A stretch of DNA of 64,000 bases from Streptomyces sp. NBC_00443. GTDB lineage: Bacteria > Actinomycetota > Actinomycetes > Streptomycetales > Streptomycetaceae. Under the pieces are notes generated by a model, which ran no database searches, had not been told where the DNA came from, and worked only from the letters and a program-made list of their open reading frames with translations. The stretch covers positions 1,116,001 to 1,180,000 of the forward strand of contig NZ_CP107917.1 in assembly GCF_036014175.1 (NCBI RefSeq). Direction: 5' to 3'. Below, in pieces: positions 1-12,935 of this stretch (positions are counted from its first letter, which is position 1; every line of letters starts with the position of its first letter). The translations under genes and the position numbers were made by a program.

Positions 1-1811
<1,811 letters not shown>

Positions 1812-1825
1812 TCATGTGCGGTGCT

Positions 1826-1840
1826 GTTGGGAAACCCAAC
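1826..1840. promoter_or_regulatory. Perfect inverted repeat GTTGGG-AAA-CCCAAC (operator or terminator)
   Basis: This 15-bp perfect palindrome lies between the stop of the ABC exporter gene and the start of the beta-galactosidase gene. It could be a short terminator for the exporter gene, although no U tract follows, or an operator for the sugar hydrolase. The sequence does not decide between them. Confidence 0.4.
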
Positions 1841-1845
1841 GCACA

Positions 1846-3789
1846 CTAGGTTGTGAACACAGTGGAAGCAATGATGCTGTCGAGGTTTGTGTGTTCCTGG
1901 TGGGTACGGTCGTCGACCTTGGCCGAATCCAGCTGCTCGAACTGCGTCCGGTACAGCTCGGCGTAGCGCCCGCCGGCCGCGAGCAACTCGTCGTGCGTGC
2001 CGCGTTCGACGATCCGACCGGCCTCGACCACCAGGATCAGGTCCGCCGCCCGCACGGTGGACAGCCGGTGGGCGATCACGACCGCGGTCCTGCCCTGAAG
2101 CGCCTCGGTGAGCGCCTCCTGGACGGCGGCCTCGGAGGTGTTGTCGAGGTGGGCGGTGGCCTCGTCGAGGATGACGACGCGCTGGCGGGCCAGCAGCAGC
2201 CGGGCGATGGTCATCCGCTGGCGTTCGCCGCCGGAGAGCCGGTAGCCCCGCTCGCCGACCACCGTGTCGAGGCCGTCGGGCAGGGACCGTACGAGAGCGT
2301 CGAGGCGGGAGCGGCGCAGGGCGTCCCACAGTTCGGCGTCGGTGGCCGTCGGGCGGGCCAGCAGCAAGTTGGCGCGGACGGTGTCGTGGAAGAGGTGGCC
2401 GTCCTGGGTGACCATGCCGAGGGTCCCGCGCAGGGACTCGGCGCTCAGGTCGCGGACGTCGGTGCCGCCCACGCGTACGGCGCCCTCGTCGACGTCGTAG
2501 AGCCGCGGGAGGAGTTGGGCGACAGTCGACTTGCCCGCGCCGGAAGAGCCGACGAGAGCGACCGTCTGGCCGGGTTCGGCGCGGAAGGAGATGCCGTGCA
2601 GCACCTCGGCGCCGCCGCGCGTGTCGAGGGTCGCGACCTCCTCCAGAGAGGCGAGGGAGACCTTGTCTGCGGACGGGTAGCCGAAGCGGACGTTGTCGAA
2701 CTCCACCGACACCGGGCCGTCGGGGACCTTCTTCGCGTCCGGCTTCTCCTCGATCAGCGGCTTCAGGTCGAGCACCTCGAAGACGCGCTCGAAGCTGACC
2801 AGGGCGCTCATGACCTCGACGCGGGCGCCGGCGAGCGCGGTCAGGGGCGCGTACATACGGGTCAGCAGCAGCGCCAGTGAGACGACGGCGCCCGGCTCCA
2901 GGGTGCCGCGCAGGGCGAACCAGCCGCCGAGGCCGTAGACCAGGGCGAGCGCCAGGGCCGACACCAGGGTGAGCGCGGTGATGAACACCGACTGGGCGGT
3001 GGCCGTCCGTACGCCGATGTCGGCCACCCTGCGGGCCCTGGCGGTGAACTCCTCCGACTCCTCCCCCGGGCGCCCGAAGAGCTTGATCAGCGTGGCGCCG
3101 GGCGCCGAGAAGCGCTCGGTCATGCGGGTGCCCATCGCGGCGTTGAGTGTGGCGGCCTCCCGCTGCATGCGGGCCATGCGGTGGCCCATGCGGCGGGCCG
3201 GGAGCACGAACACCGGGAGCAGGACGAGGGCGAGCAGGGTGATCTGCCAGGACAGGGTGAGCATGACGGCGAGGGTGAGCAGCAGGGTGACGAGGTTGCT
3301 GACCACGCCGGACAGTGTGTTGCTGAAGGCGCGCTGGGCGCCGATGACGTCGTTGTTGAGACGGGAGACCAGCGCTCCCGTACGAGTGCGTGTGAAGAAC
3401 GCGACCGGCATGCGCTGCACATGATCGAACACAGCCGTACGCAGATCGAGGATGAGTCCCTCGCCGAGCGTCGCCGACAGGCGTCTGGCGATGACCCCGA
3501 GCACCGCCTCTGCCACCGCGATCAGGGCGATCAGCAGGGCCAGGCGGACGACGGTGCCCTCGTCGCCGCCCGTCACGATCGCGTCGACGACGCGTCCGGC
3601 GAGTACGGGGGTCGCGACGGCGAGCAGCGCGGTCATCACCCCGAGCACGACGAAGACCGCGATCCGGCCGCGGTGCGGGCCGGCGAAGGCGGCGATGCGG
3701 CGCAACGTGGCGCGGGCGAAGGGGTGGCGCTTCTGCTCGGCGTTCATGACGCTGTGCAGCTGGGTCCAGGCTGTGGTCTCCATGCTCAT
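1846..3789 (-). CDS. ABC exporter, fused membrane and ATPase domains (MDR type)
   Basis: A 647-aa half-transporter that would work as a homodimer, or with another half-transporter, to export lipids, drugs or peptides across the cytoplasmic membrane. The N-terminal ~330 residues hold six hydrophobic segments of the type 1 ABC exporter fold. The ATPase domain has Walker A GSSGAGKST near residue 412, signature LSGGERQR, Walker B VVILDEATAHLD and the H-loop His in AHRLS. An unusual stretch (about residues 370-395, SADKVSLASLEEVATLDTRGG) is inserted between the start of the ATPase domain and Walker A. The start MSMETTAW at 3789 is chosen for length; MNAEQ, 14 codons later, is the alternative. The gene is divergent from the YbhN-like gene. 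Confidence 0.9.
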   Translation of the reverse strand: MSMETTAWTQLHSVMNAEQKRHPFARATLRRIAAFAGPHRGRIAVFVVLGVMTALLAVATPVLAGRVVDAIVTGGDEGTVVRLALLIALIAVAEAVLGVIARRLSATLGEGLILDLRTAVFDHVQRMPVAFFTRTRTGALVSRLNNDVIGAQRAFSNTLSGVVSNLVTLLLTLAVMLTLSWQITLLALVLLPVFVLPARRMGHRMARMQREAATLNAAMGTRMTERFSAPGATLIKLFGRPGEESEEFTARARRVADIGVRTATAQSVFITALTLVSALALALVYGLGGWFALRGTLEPGAVVSLALLLTRMYAPLTALAGARVEVMSALVSFERVFEVLDLKPLIEEKPDAKKVPDGPVSVEFDNVRFGYPSADKVSLASLEEVATLDTRGGAEVLHGISFRAEPGQTVALVGSSGAGKSTVAQLLPRLYDVDEGAVRVGGTDVRDLSAESLRGTLGMVTQDGHLFHDTVRANLLLARPTATDAELWDALRRSRLDALVRSLPDGLDTVVGERGYRLSGGERQRMTIARLLLARQRVVILDEATAHLDNTSEAAVQEALTEALQGRTAVVIAHRLSTVRAADLILVVEAGRIVERGTHDELLAAGGRYAELYRTQFEQLDSAKVDDRTHQEHTNLDSIIASTVFTT

Positions 3790-3846
3790 GCGAGAGAACG
3801 TAGAACCTCAAGCAATGTTGAGGTCAACATCGAATCGGCCGAGGTC

Positions 3847-4944
3847 GTGCTCGACCGGTTCGCCGAAGTCGATATCGACGCTTTCGCCGAGATCGGTGGC
3901 CGTCCGCAGCCGGTCCGTAAGGCGCCGTCCCCGCTCCCGCTACCCGCAGTTGTCACAGCGTGGAGAACCTCTCCCAATGTGACAGCCGTACGACTTCCCG
4001 CGGGACGCCTGCTCAGACGTCTCCCGGTCCGCCAGACACTGGTCCTGCTTCCGCTCGCCCTCGTCATCGTGGTCGCGGTGCAGCACCGCTCCGTGCTCGC
4101 CGAGGGCATCGGTCATCTGGCGACGGCCAAGTGGCCGTGGCTGCTCGCAGCGGCCTGCGCCACCTGCCTGACCTGGGTCGCGGCGGCCGTCACCCGGCAG
4201 GGCGCCGTGATCGACCGGCTGCCCAAGCTGCGGCTGCTCGTCACGCAGTTCGCGGCGGGCTCCGCCAACCACCTGCTGCCCACCGGGCTGGGCGCGAGCG
4301 CGGTCAACCTGCGCTTCATGACGGTGTGCGGGCTGCCGCTCGCCCGTTCCTCGGCCGCGCTTGCCCTGTATCTGCTCGCGGAGAGCGTGGCCCGCGTCGG
4401 CCTGCTGGCCGCGCTGCTGATCGCCTTCCCGCACGCGCTGCAACTCGGGCCGCTCCTGCCGGAAGGGGCGTGGGGCCCGCTGCTGCTGATCATCGGCGCG
4501 GCGGCGGTCGTGGTCGTGGCCGTCTTTACACTCGTACGCCGGCTGCGCACCGCCGTGTTCTCCTTCCTGCGTACCGCCCTGGACGAAGCGCGCTCCGTGC
4601 ACACACGCCCATCCCGGGCACTGGCGTTGTGGGGCGGTTCGCTGGCCTTCCCCGCGCTGCAGGCGGCCGGGCTGGTCCTGGTCGGGCTCGCCCTGGGGCT
4701 CGACGTGCCGCCGGCCCACATGGCGCTCGCCTATCTGGCGGCGACCGTCGCCGTCGCCCTGGTGCCTACGCCGGGCGGGCTCGGCTCGGTCGAGGCGGCG
4801 CTGATAGTGGCGCTGGTGGCTGCGGGCGGTCCGGTGGCGGTGGCGACGGCGGTCGTGCTGGCGTACCGGATCATCACGGTGTGGGTGCCGCTGCTGCCGG
4901 GGGCGCTGACGCTGGGGGCGCTCGTGCGCTTCAAGGTCATCTGA
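3847..4944 (+). CDS. YbhN/UPF0104 (lysylphosphatidylglycerol synthase TM-like) membrane protein
   Basis: A polytopic membrane protein of about 365 residues with roughly eight hydrophobic segments. The glycine-rich motif VPTPGGLGSVEAALIVALVAAGG near the C-terminus and the NHLLPTGLGASAVNLR motif earlier are typical of the YbhN / MprF flippase-like family (lysylphosphatidylglycerol synthetase TM region). Members act as lipid or polyprenol-linked flippases or have unknown roles; there is no catalytic synthetase domain here. The start is uncertain: GTG at 3847 and GTG at 3979 (TSPN-VTAVRL, with a GGAGA 12 nt upstream) are both plausible. It is divergent from the ABC exporter gene. Confidence 0.8.
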   Translation: MLDRFAEVDIDAFAEIGGRPQPVRKAPSPLPLPAVVTAWRTSPNVTAVRLPAGRLLRRLPVRQTLVLLPLALVIVVAVQHRSVLAEGIGHLATAKWPWLLAAACATCLTWVAAAVTRQGAVIDRLPKLRLLVTQFAAGSANHLLPTGLGASAVNLRFMTVCGLPLARSSAALALYLLAESVARVGLLAALLIAFPHALQLGPLLPEGAWGPLLLIIGAAAVVVVAVFTLVRRLRTAVFSFLRTALDEARSVHTRPSRALALWGGSLAFPALQAAGLVLVGLALGLDVPPAHMALAYLAATVAVALVPTPGGLGSVEAALIVALVAAGGPVAVATAVVLAYRIITVWVPLLPGALTLGALVRFKVI

Positions 4945-5087
4945 GCACGGCCGTCTGAGCACGGTCACCTGATCCCGGTCACCTGATCCCGGCCGTCCGA
5001 TCCCGGTCATCTGACCGAATGGTTCGTGGAAGGTCATGTGACCAGTCAGTAACGTACGGGGTCCGACCCACGGAAAGGACCCCCGCC

Positions 5088-5852
5088 ATGCCGGTCCGCG
5101 TCGAGCGCCAAGGGCACGTCACCACCGTCGTCCTCTCCCGACCGGAGGTCCGCAACGCGGTCGACGGGCCCACGGCCGCCGATCTCGCCGACGCCTTCCG
5201 GGAGTTCGACGCCGACGACGAGGCGCGGGTGGCGGTGCTGTGGGGCGAGGGTGGCACGTTCTGCGCGGGCGCCGACCTCAAGGCGCTCGGCAGCGGGCGG
5301 GGCAACGAGGTCACGCAGGACGGTGACGGCCCGATGGGGCCGACCCGGCTGCGGCTGTCCAAGCCGGTGATCGCCGCGGTCGCCGGGCATGCCGTGGCGG
5401 GAGGTCTTGAGCTGGCGTTGTGGTGCGATCTGCGGGTCGCCGAGGAGGACGCCGTCTTCGGGGTGTTCTGCCGCCGCTGGGGCGTGCCGCTGATCGACGG
5501 CGGCACGGTACGGCTGCCCCGGCTGATCGGCACCAGCCGCGCCATGGACATGATCCTGACCGGACGTCCGGTGCCGGCGGACGAGGCGTACGGGATGGGG
5601 CTCGCCAACCGTGTCGTGCCGAGCGGACGTGCCCGCGCCGAGGCCGAGGAGCTGGCCGCCACGGTCGCCCGGTTCCCGCAGGCGTGCCTGCGCGCCGACC
5701 GCGCCTCCGTGCTCGACCAGGAGGGACTGGCCGAGCCGGCTGCGATGCGCGCCGAACTCCGGCACGGCATGGGCGTGTTGGCGGAGAGTCTGGAGGGCGC
5801 CTCCCGCTTCGCCTCCGGTGCGGGGCGGCACGGGTCGTTCTCGGACATGTGA
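5088..5852 (+). CDS. Crotonase/enoyl-CoA hydratase family protein
   Basis: A 254-residue single-domain crotonase. The ATG at 5088 is preceded by GGAAAGGA nine bases upstream, which fixes the start. Oxyanion-hole segments FCAGADLKAL and AGHAVAGGLELALWCDLRVA are present, as is the TGRPVPADEAYGMGLANRVVP helix region. The two catalytic glutamates of classical enoyl-CoA hydratase are not both evident: the segment FGVFCRRWGVPLIDGGTVRLPRLIG has Arg-Arg where many hydratases have Pro-Glu, and an Asp before the GG turn. The substrate is therefore unknown; it may be a hydratase, isomerase or hydrolase. A hairpin 28 bp downstream may terminate the transcript. Confidence 0.88.
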   Translation: MPVRVERQGHVTTVVLSRPEVRNAVDGPTAADLADAFREFDADDEARVAVLWGEGGTFCAGADLKALGSGRGNEVTQDGDGPMGPTRLRLSKPVIAAVAGHAVAGGLELALWCDLRVAEEDAVFGVFCRRWGVPLIDGGTVRLPRLIGTSRAMDMILTGRPVPADEAYGMGLANRVVPSGRARAEAEELAATVARFPQACLRADRASVLDQEGLAEPAAMRAELRHGMGVLAESLEGASRFASGAGRHGSFSDM

Positions 5853-5880
5853 CGCGGGTTCACCGCTGGGGCGTCCCGCG

Positions 5881-5938
5881 TCCCGCACCCCGTCACTGCG
5901 GGAGCGTGCGCGGCGTACAGCGCCCCCCGAGCGGCGCT
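5881..5938 (+). terminator. Two consecutive hairpins downstream of the crotonase gene
   Basis: TCCCGCA at 5881-5887 pairs with TGCGGGA at 5897-5903 (9-nt loop). AGCGCC at 5919-5924 pairs with GGCGCT at 5933-5938. They begin about 28 bp after the crotonase stop and are probably its factor-independent terminator region. No T tract is visible, which is usual in Streptomyces. Confidence 0.45.
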
Positions 5939-6218
5939 CGCGCATCAAGCGCGCCTCCGGAGGCGGCCGTTCCGCCCTCGGGGTACCGGAAGTACGAGGG
6001 AGAATGCCCGAAAGCGGCTGATGAGGCCGTCCGGCCGACGCTCCTGGTGCGAACACGTGTACCCGATACGGCAGGATGAGCCCTCGTGCCGGTCTCGGGG
6101 GACGGGGTGGTCGGCGCGACGGCACATCGCGGAATCGAGCAGGTGACAACGTGACGAGACTTCACATCCGGCCGTCGGCGAAGGGGTTCGCCGCAGCTTT
6201 TCTCCCTGGGGGTGACCG
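5939..6218. other. Remaining intergenic stretch between the crotonase and MscS genes
   Basis: Together with the hairpins upstream, this completes a 366-bp stretch without a convincing gene. Reading frames through it are open but lack a ribosome-binding site and a recognisable protein. It presumably holds the promoter of the downstream channel gene. No clear operator or RNA was seen. Confidence 0.4.
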
Positions 6219-7328
6219 GTGACGCGAGCACTCACGGTGGACGACCTGGTGATCGCCGGGATCGCGCTGGCGGCGGGGCTGCTCGCGGCCTTCCTGCTGC
6301 GGATCCTGCTGCGCTGGCTGGGCAAGCACGCCGACCGCACCCGCTGGAGCGGCGACGACCTCATCGTGGACACGCTGCGCACCGTGGTGCCGTGGGCGGC
6401 GTTCCTCGGCGGCGCGGCCTCCGCGGGCGCCGCGCTGCCGCTGACGAAGACCGTCCAGCACAACGTCAACCAGATCCTGACCGTGCTGCTCATCTTCGTC
6501 GTGACGCTGTCGGTGGCCCGCGGGATCGCCGGGCTGATGCGGACGGTCACCCAGTCCCGCCCCGGCGTCGCCGGCTCGGCCACGATCTTCGTCAACATCA
6601 CCCGGGTCCTGATCCTGGCCATCGGCTTCCTGGTGGTGCTGCAGACCCTGGGCATCTCCATTGCGCCCATGCTCACCGCCCTGGGCGTCGGCGGCCTGGC
6701 GGTCGCGCTGGCCCTGCAGGACACGCTCGCCAACCTCTTCGCGGGCATCCACATCCTCGCCTCCAAGACCGTCCAGCCCGGTGACTACATCCGGCTGAGC
6801 AGCGGCGAGGAGGGCTACGTCGAGGACATCAACTGGCGCCAGACGACCGTACGCGCGCTCTCCAACAACCTGATCGTCATCCCCAACGGGGAGCTCGCGA
6901 AGACGAACATGACCAACTTCATGCGTCCCGAGCAGGAGTTGACGATCCTGCTGCAGGTCGGCGTCGCCTACGACAGCGACCTGGACCATGTCGAGCGGGT
7001 GACCAACGAAGTCATCGCCGAAGTGATGGCCGAGGTCGAGGGCGCCCTCCCGGACCACGAGCCGATCGTCCGCTTCCACACCTTCGGCGACTCCCGGATC
7101 GGCTTCACGGTCACCCTGGGCGTCGGCGAGTTCAGCGACCAGTACCGGATCAAGCACGAGTTCATCAAGCGCCTGCACAAGCGCTACCGCGCGGAGGGCA
7201 TCCGCATTCCGGCGCCCACACGGACGGTCGCCATCCAGCAGGGGACGGTGTCGATCCCGCAGCAGTCGATACCGCATCCGCGCCTGCCCGGAGAGGCGGA
7301 CGAGGTGGCCCCCGTCCGCCTCGACTGA
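6219..7328 (+). CDS. Mechanosensitive ion channel, MscS family
   Basis: A 369-residue inner-membrane channel that would open on membrane tension to release solutes on hypo-osmotic shock. Four hydrophobic segments occupy roughly residues 8-30, 50-75, 85-105 and 130-175. The pore-lining helix GVGGLAVALALQDTLANLFAGIHI, with alternating Gly/Ala, and the following beta domain KTVQPGDYIRLSSGEEGYVEDINWRQTTVR...IPNGELAKTNMTN are diagnostic of MscS. The cytoplasmic C-terminal domain follows. The GTG at 6219 is preceded by a G-rich ribosome-binding site (CTGGGGG) six bases upstream. The gene is convergent with the M1 peptidase gene, with only 14 bp between stops. Confidence 0.92.
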   Translation: MTRALTVDDLVIAGIALAAGLLAAFLLRILLRWLGKHADRTRWSGDDLIVDTLRTVVPWAAFLGGAASAGAALPLTKTVQHNVNQILTVLLIFVVTLSVARGIAGLMRTVTQSRPGVAGSATIFVNITRVLILAIGFLVVLQTLGISIAPMLTALGVGGLAVALALQDTLANLFAGIHILASKTVQPGDYIRLSSGEEGYVEDINWRQTTVRALSNNLIVIPNGELAKTNMTNFMRPEQELTILLQVGVAYDSDLDHVERVTNEVIAEVMAEVEGALPDHEPIVRFHTFGDSRIGFTVTLGVGEFSDQYRIKHEFIKRLHKRYRAEGIRIPAPTRTVAIQQGTVSIPQQSIPHPRLPGEADEVAPVRLD

Positions 7329-7342
7329 CTGCTCGGACGTGC

Positions 7343-8911
7343 CTAGAGGGTGGCCGAGTTGTCGTGGGACCGGCTGCCCTTGCGGCTGTGCGGGGCGGCG
7401 AGGGACGGGTTCACGGGGGTGACCGTCCAGTCCGGGTGCCCCGGCATCCGCGGCGTCTTCGTGCCGTACAGCCAGTCCCGCAGGAATCCGGACACATCCT
7501 GACCGGAGACCTCGGAGGCGACGGCTATGTAGTCGTCCGTCGACGCCGACGAGTTGCGGTACCGGTCGAGGAAGGTCCGCTCAAGGGCGTTGAAGGCCTG
7601 CTCGCCGACGAGGTTGCGCAGCGCGTACAGGACCAGGACGCCGCCCAGGTAGCGCTGGCTGTCGAACAGGTTCACCGCGTTCGGCGCCGCGACCGGCCCC
7701 GAGTCGTGGCGCCACTGGTCGCCCTTCGCGTAGGTGTCCTTCATCCGGGCTTCCATGGTGGTCAGGCCCAGGGAGTCCGGCCAGCCGCGCTCGTAGCGGT
7801 ACAGCAGCCCGTAGAAGTCCGCGTGGCCCTCGTTGATCCACAGGTCGGCCCAGGTGGCGGGGCTGACGCTGTTGCCGAAGTAGGAGTGGACCAGCTCGTG
7901 CATCATGTGCGAGCCGATCTTCGGCTCCTCCTGGAGCAGGAAGTTCGGCTTGTAGAGGGTGAGGGTCTGGGTCTCCAGGCCCGTGAAGTCGAAGGCGTTC
8001 GGGTGGTCGGAGTTGCAGGGCAGCAGTCCGTACGTCTCGAAGGGGTACGCCCCGAGCCGCGCCTCCAGCCATGCCACGATCCCCGGCGTCAGCGCGAGCG
8101 CCGGTTCGAGCGCCGCGGCCCGTGCGGTCGGAACGATGTCCCTCAGCGGGAGGCCGTGCGGTCCCTGCCGGTCCTTCACCACGTAGTCGCCGACCGTGAT
8201 CTGGATCAGCTCCGTGGCCATGGGCTCGCGGGAGCGGTACGTGTACGCCGTACGGTCGCCGCCCGCCCGCTCGGTGCGCACGAGCAGGCCGGTCGCCACG
8301 CCGCGCAGCCCGTTCGGCACGGTGAGGCGGAAGGAGAAGTCGGCCTTGTCGGACGGGTGGTCGTTGCAGGGAAAGACGGTGTGGGCCAAGTTCGGCTGGC
8401 AGCACACGGCGAACCCGTCGGGCGTGTCGACCCAGCCGGTGTGCGGCTGCGGAATTCGGCGCGGGTCCGCCGAGTACTCGACGCAGACGGTGACCCGGCA
8501 CTTGGCCGGCAGGGTCCGGGCGGGCGTGATGCGCAGCTTCTCGTCGACCTGCTCGAAGGCCGCCTTGCGGCCGTCGACGCGGACGGAGCGGATGTCGAGG
8601 CCGAGGGAGTCGAGGGAGAAGCGGCTCAGCGCCTGGGTGGTGCGGATCTTCAGGGTCGCGGTGGCGTCGACCAGGCGGGTCGTGACGTCGTAGGAGAAGT
8701 CGAGGTGGTAGGCGGCGACGCGGTAGCCGTCGTTGCCGAGGGCCGGGTAGACGGGGTCACCGAGGGTCTCGGGGCCCGGGCTGCCGGAGGTCCTGGCGGC
8801 CGACGTCCCCGTCCGTGCCGGCGTCGCGTGGGCGGAGGGGGCGGCGGTCAGGGCCGCTGCCGTGCCGATCAGGGCGGCCGCGGGGGCCGTCACTCTGCTG
8901 CGATATCTCAT
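7343..8911 (-). CDS. Secreted M1-family zinc metallopeptidase (aminopeptidase)
   Basis: A 522-residue M1 (gluzincin) peptidase. The N-terminus has a Sec-type signal peptide (basic MRYRSR, then an alanine-rich hydrophobic stretch with AHA-like cleavage near residue 29), so it acts outside the cell. The zinc site is HELVH (His338, Glu339, His342) with the third ligand Glu361 in WINEGHADFYG, at the usual 18-residue spacing. The exopeptidase motif normally GxMEN appears as the variant FTGLETQT. It lacks the large C-terminal ERAP-like domain of full-length aminopeptidase N, as in other ~500-residue actinobacterial members. It is divergent from the isocitrate dehydrogenase gene. Confidence 0.92.
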   Translation of the reverse strand: MRYRSRVTAPAAALIGTAAALTAAPSAHATPARTGTSAARTSGSPGPETLGDPVYPALGNDGYRVAAYHLDFSYDVTTRLVDATATLKIRTTQALSRFSLDSLGLDIRSVRVDGRKAAFEQVDEKLRITPARTLPAKCRVTVCVEYSADPRRIPQPHTGWVDTPDGFAVCCQPNLAHTVFPCNDHPSDKADFSFRLTVPNGLRGVATGLLVRTERAGGDRTAYTYRSREPMATELIQITVGDYVVKDRQGPHGLPLRDIVPTARAAALEPALALTPGIVAWLEARLGAYPFETYGLLPCNSDHPNAFDFTGLETQTLTLYKPNFLLQEEPKIGSHMMHELVHSYFGNSVSPATWADLWINEGHADFYGLLYRYERGWPDSLGLTTMEARMKDTYAKGDQWRHDSGPVAAPNAVNLFDSQRYLGGVLVLYALRNLVGEQAFNALERTFLDRYRNSSASTDDYIAVASEVSGQDVSGFLRDWLYGTKTPRMPGHPDWTVTPVNPSLAAPHSRKGSRSHDNSATL

Positions 8912-8981
8912 GGTCCGCTTTCGCTCGGGCGGCCGGATGGTCAGGGCCGGCCGCCGGATCGGTGGTGATCGCCTTACATGA

Positions 8982-11366
<2,385 letters not shown>

Positions 11367-11392
11367 CCCATCGGGCCTGAGGGCCCTGCCGT

Positions 11393-11430
11393 CTCCGCCC
11401 CGACCGGTGCACCGCCCGGCCGGGGCGGAG
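11393..11430 (+). terminator. Rho-independent-type hairpin after isocitrate dehydrogenase
   Basis: CTCCGCCCCG at 11393-11402 pairs perfectly with CGGGGCGGAG at 11421-11430, with an 18-nt loop that can pair further. It begins 26 bp after the isocitrate dehydrogenase stop, so it is a probable transcription terminator. Confidence 0.8.
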
Positions 11431-11633
11431 TCATGTCCGATGTCGTTGACCATCGCATCGGCCCCGGTCTCATCGGCCGCGGCACGACGATCACGTACCT
11501 CCTGCTCGTGGACACGCAACCGGCGTACGACTGCCGTCACTCCCTCGGCGACGTGAAGGTGCAGCACGTCTCGCTGCCCCCCGCCGCGGCGCACCACCCG
11601 CCCGCCCCTGACCAGAACGCCTGGAGAGGCCCC

Positions 11634-12422
11634 ATGCCTGCTTCCTACGAGCTGCTGCCCGGCGCCGCCGGCTCCCCCGTGATCCTGCACGTACCGCACT
11701 CCGCCCGGCGGATCCCGGCCGACGCGCGGGCTTCGATCGTGCTGGACGACCGGGCGCTGGAGCGCGAACTCGACCACATCACCGACGCACACACCGCGGA
11801 GCTCGCCGAGGCGGCGGCCGAGCGGGCGTCGCTCACGCCCTGGCGGTTCGTCAACCGGCTGTCCCGGCTGGTCGTCGATCCGGAGCGGTTCCCGGACGAG
11901 CGGGAGGAGATGCTCGCCGTGGGCATGGGTGCCGTCTACACGCGGACCTCGCATCTCGCGGATCTGCGGCCGGCCGACACGGACCCGGAACCGCTCGTCG
12001 AGCGGTACTTCCGGCCGTACGCGAAGGCCATGACGGCCGCCGTATCCGACCGCCTCGCCGCCACCGGGCGGGCCGTGATCATCGACGTGCATTCCTATCC
12101 GGCCGCCCGCCTCCCCTACGAACTGCACGGCGAGGGCCCGCGACCGCCGGTCTGCCTGGGCACCGACTCCTTCCACACGCCGCCGGAGCTGCTTGCCGCC
12201 GCCCGGGATGCGTTCGCGCCGTGCGGGGAGACAGGGCTGGACAGTCCGTTCAGCGGTACGTACGTACCGCTGGAGTTCTACGGCAGTGAGCCCCGGGTCG
12301 GCGCGCTGATGATCGAGATCCGGCGGGACACGTACATGACCGAGCCGGGCGGCCCCGCAGGTGCGGGGCTCACCCGGCTCTCGGCGGCGCTGGCGGCGCT
12401 GGTGGACACCGCCGCTCGCTGA
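11634..12422 (+). CDS. N-formylglutamate amidohydrolase family protein
   Basis: A 262-residue hydrolase related to HutG-type N-formylglutamate amidohydrolases. The open frame begins at 11433, but the ATG at 11634 has a good ribosome-binding site (GGAGAGG, about 7 nt away) and gives MPASYELLPGAAGSPVILHVPHSARRIP, the normal N-terminus with the zinc-site HVPHS. Further family motifs are the ELDHITDAHT acidic segment, NRLSRLVVDPERFPDE, IIDVHSYP and the late GALMIEIRRDTYM. In Streptomyces such proteins are often annotated as amidohydrolases of unknown substrate. No other histidine-degradation gene is nearby, so a role in His catabolism is not supported by context. The gene is convergent with the sigma-partner gene, 9 bp apart. 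Confidence 0.85.
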   Translation: MPASYELLPGAAGSPVILHVPHSARRIPADARASIVLDDRALERELDHITDAHTAELAEAAAERASLTPWRFVNRLSRLVVDPERFPDEREEMLAVGMGAVYTRTSHLADLRPADTDPEPLVERYFRPYAKAMTAAVSDRLAATGRAVIIDVHSYPAARLPYELHGEGPRPPVCLGTDSFHTPPELLAAARDAFAPCGETGLDSPFSGTYVPLEFYGSEPRVGALMIEIRRDTYMTEPGGPAGAGLTRLSAALAALVDTAAR

Positions 12423-12431
12423 CCCGGTCGC

Positions 12432-12935
12432 TCAGGCTCGCAGCCACTCCGTGACCACGACCTCCGCGCCCGTCCGCAGCCGCAGCGCGAAGGGGCCGTG
12501 CGGCGGTGCGTCGCTGGTGAAGCGGCCCATGTCGTCGGCCACCACCGGGGTGGCCGTCTGCGGGCCGCCCAGCACCTCGATCCGTGCCTGCTGAGGCGGG
12601 AGCACCTGCCCCATCAGCCCCTGCGCGGTCACCTCCACGTCGACGGTGACCTCGCCCGCGCGGAAGGTCAGCATCCGCGGTACGTCCGTGGCCCCCCTGA
12701 CCGGAATGGCGTCCACCACCGAGTCGAAGGTCAACTCGGCGATACGGGCGTCGAGATCGTGCAGTGCGAAGGCCTCGACGGCGAGCTGCCGCAGATGGGC
12801 CGGCACGGGGTCCAGGATGGCGGCGGCCTGCCGGAGTTCCTCCTCCAGCAGTTCGATGTCGAACCCGTCGTCGCCGGAGCCGTTGTGGTCGACGGGCTCC
12901 TCGCCGGTCGCTTCGTCGTGCATGTCGTCGTTCAC
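12432..12935 (-). CDS. 167-aa acidic protein coupled to the sigma factor; candidate sigma regulator
   Basis: No known function was recognised. The protein has an acidic N-terminus (residues 1-35), a helical segment (about residues 24-60, ELLEEELRQAAAILDPVPAHLRQLAVEAF) and a C-terminal half rich in beta-strand patterns (FRAGEVTVDVEVTAQGLMGQVLPP...VVADDMGRFTSDAPPHGPFALRLRTGAEVVVTEWL). The second half resembles the carboxypeptidase-regulatory-like or transthyretin-like folds found beside some ECF sigma factors. The GTG start at 12935 overlaps the sigma-factor TGA by four bases (GTGA), so the two are translationally coupled. No signal peptide or membrane segment is visible. By position it is the best candidate for an anti-sigma or sigma-partner protein. 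That role is inferred. Confidence 0.75.
   Translation of the reverse strand: MNDDMHDEATGEEPVDHNGSGDDGFDIELLEEELRQAAAILDPVPAHLRQLAVEAFALHDLDARIAELTFDSVVDAIPVRGATDVPRMLTFRAGEVTVDVEVTAQGLMGQVLPPQQARIEVLGGPQTATPVVADDMGRFTSDAPPHGPFALRLRTGAEVVVTEWLRA

Noticed and set aside
11433..11633. N-terminal extension of the N-formylglutamate amidohydrolase-like protein
   Set aside because: It begins just after the terminator, has no family similarity, and the ATG at 11634 has a clear ribosome-binding site.
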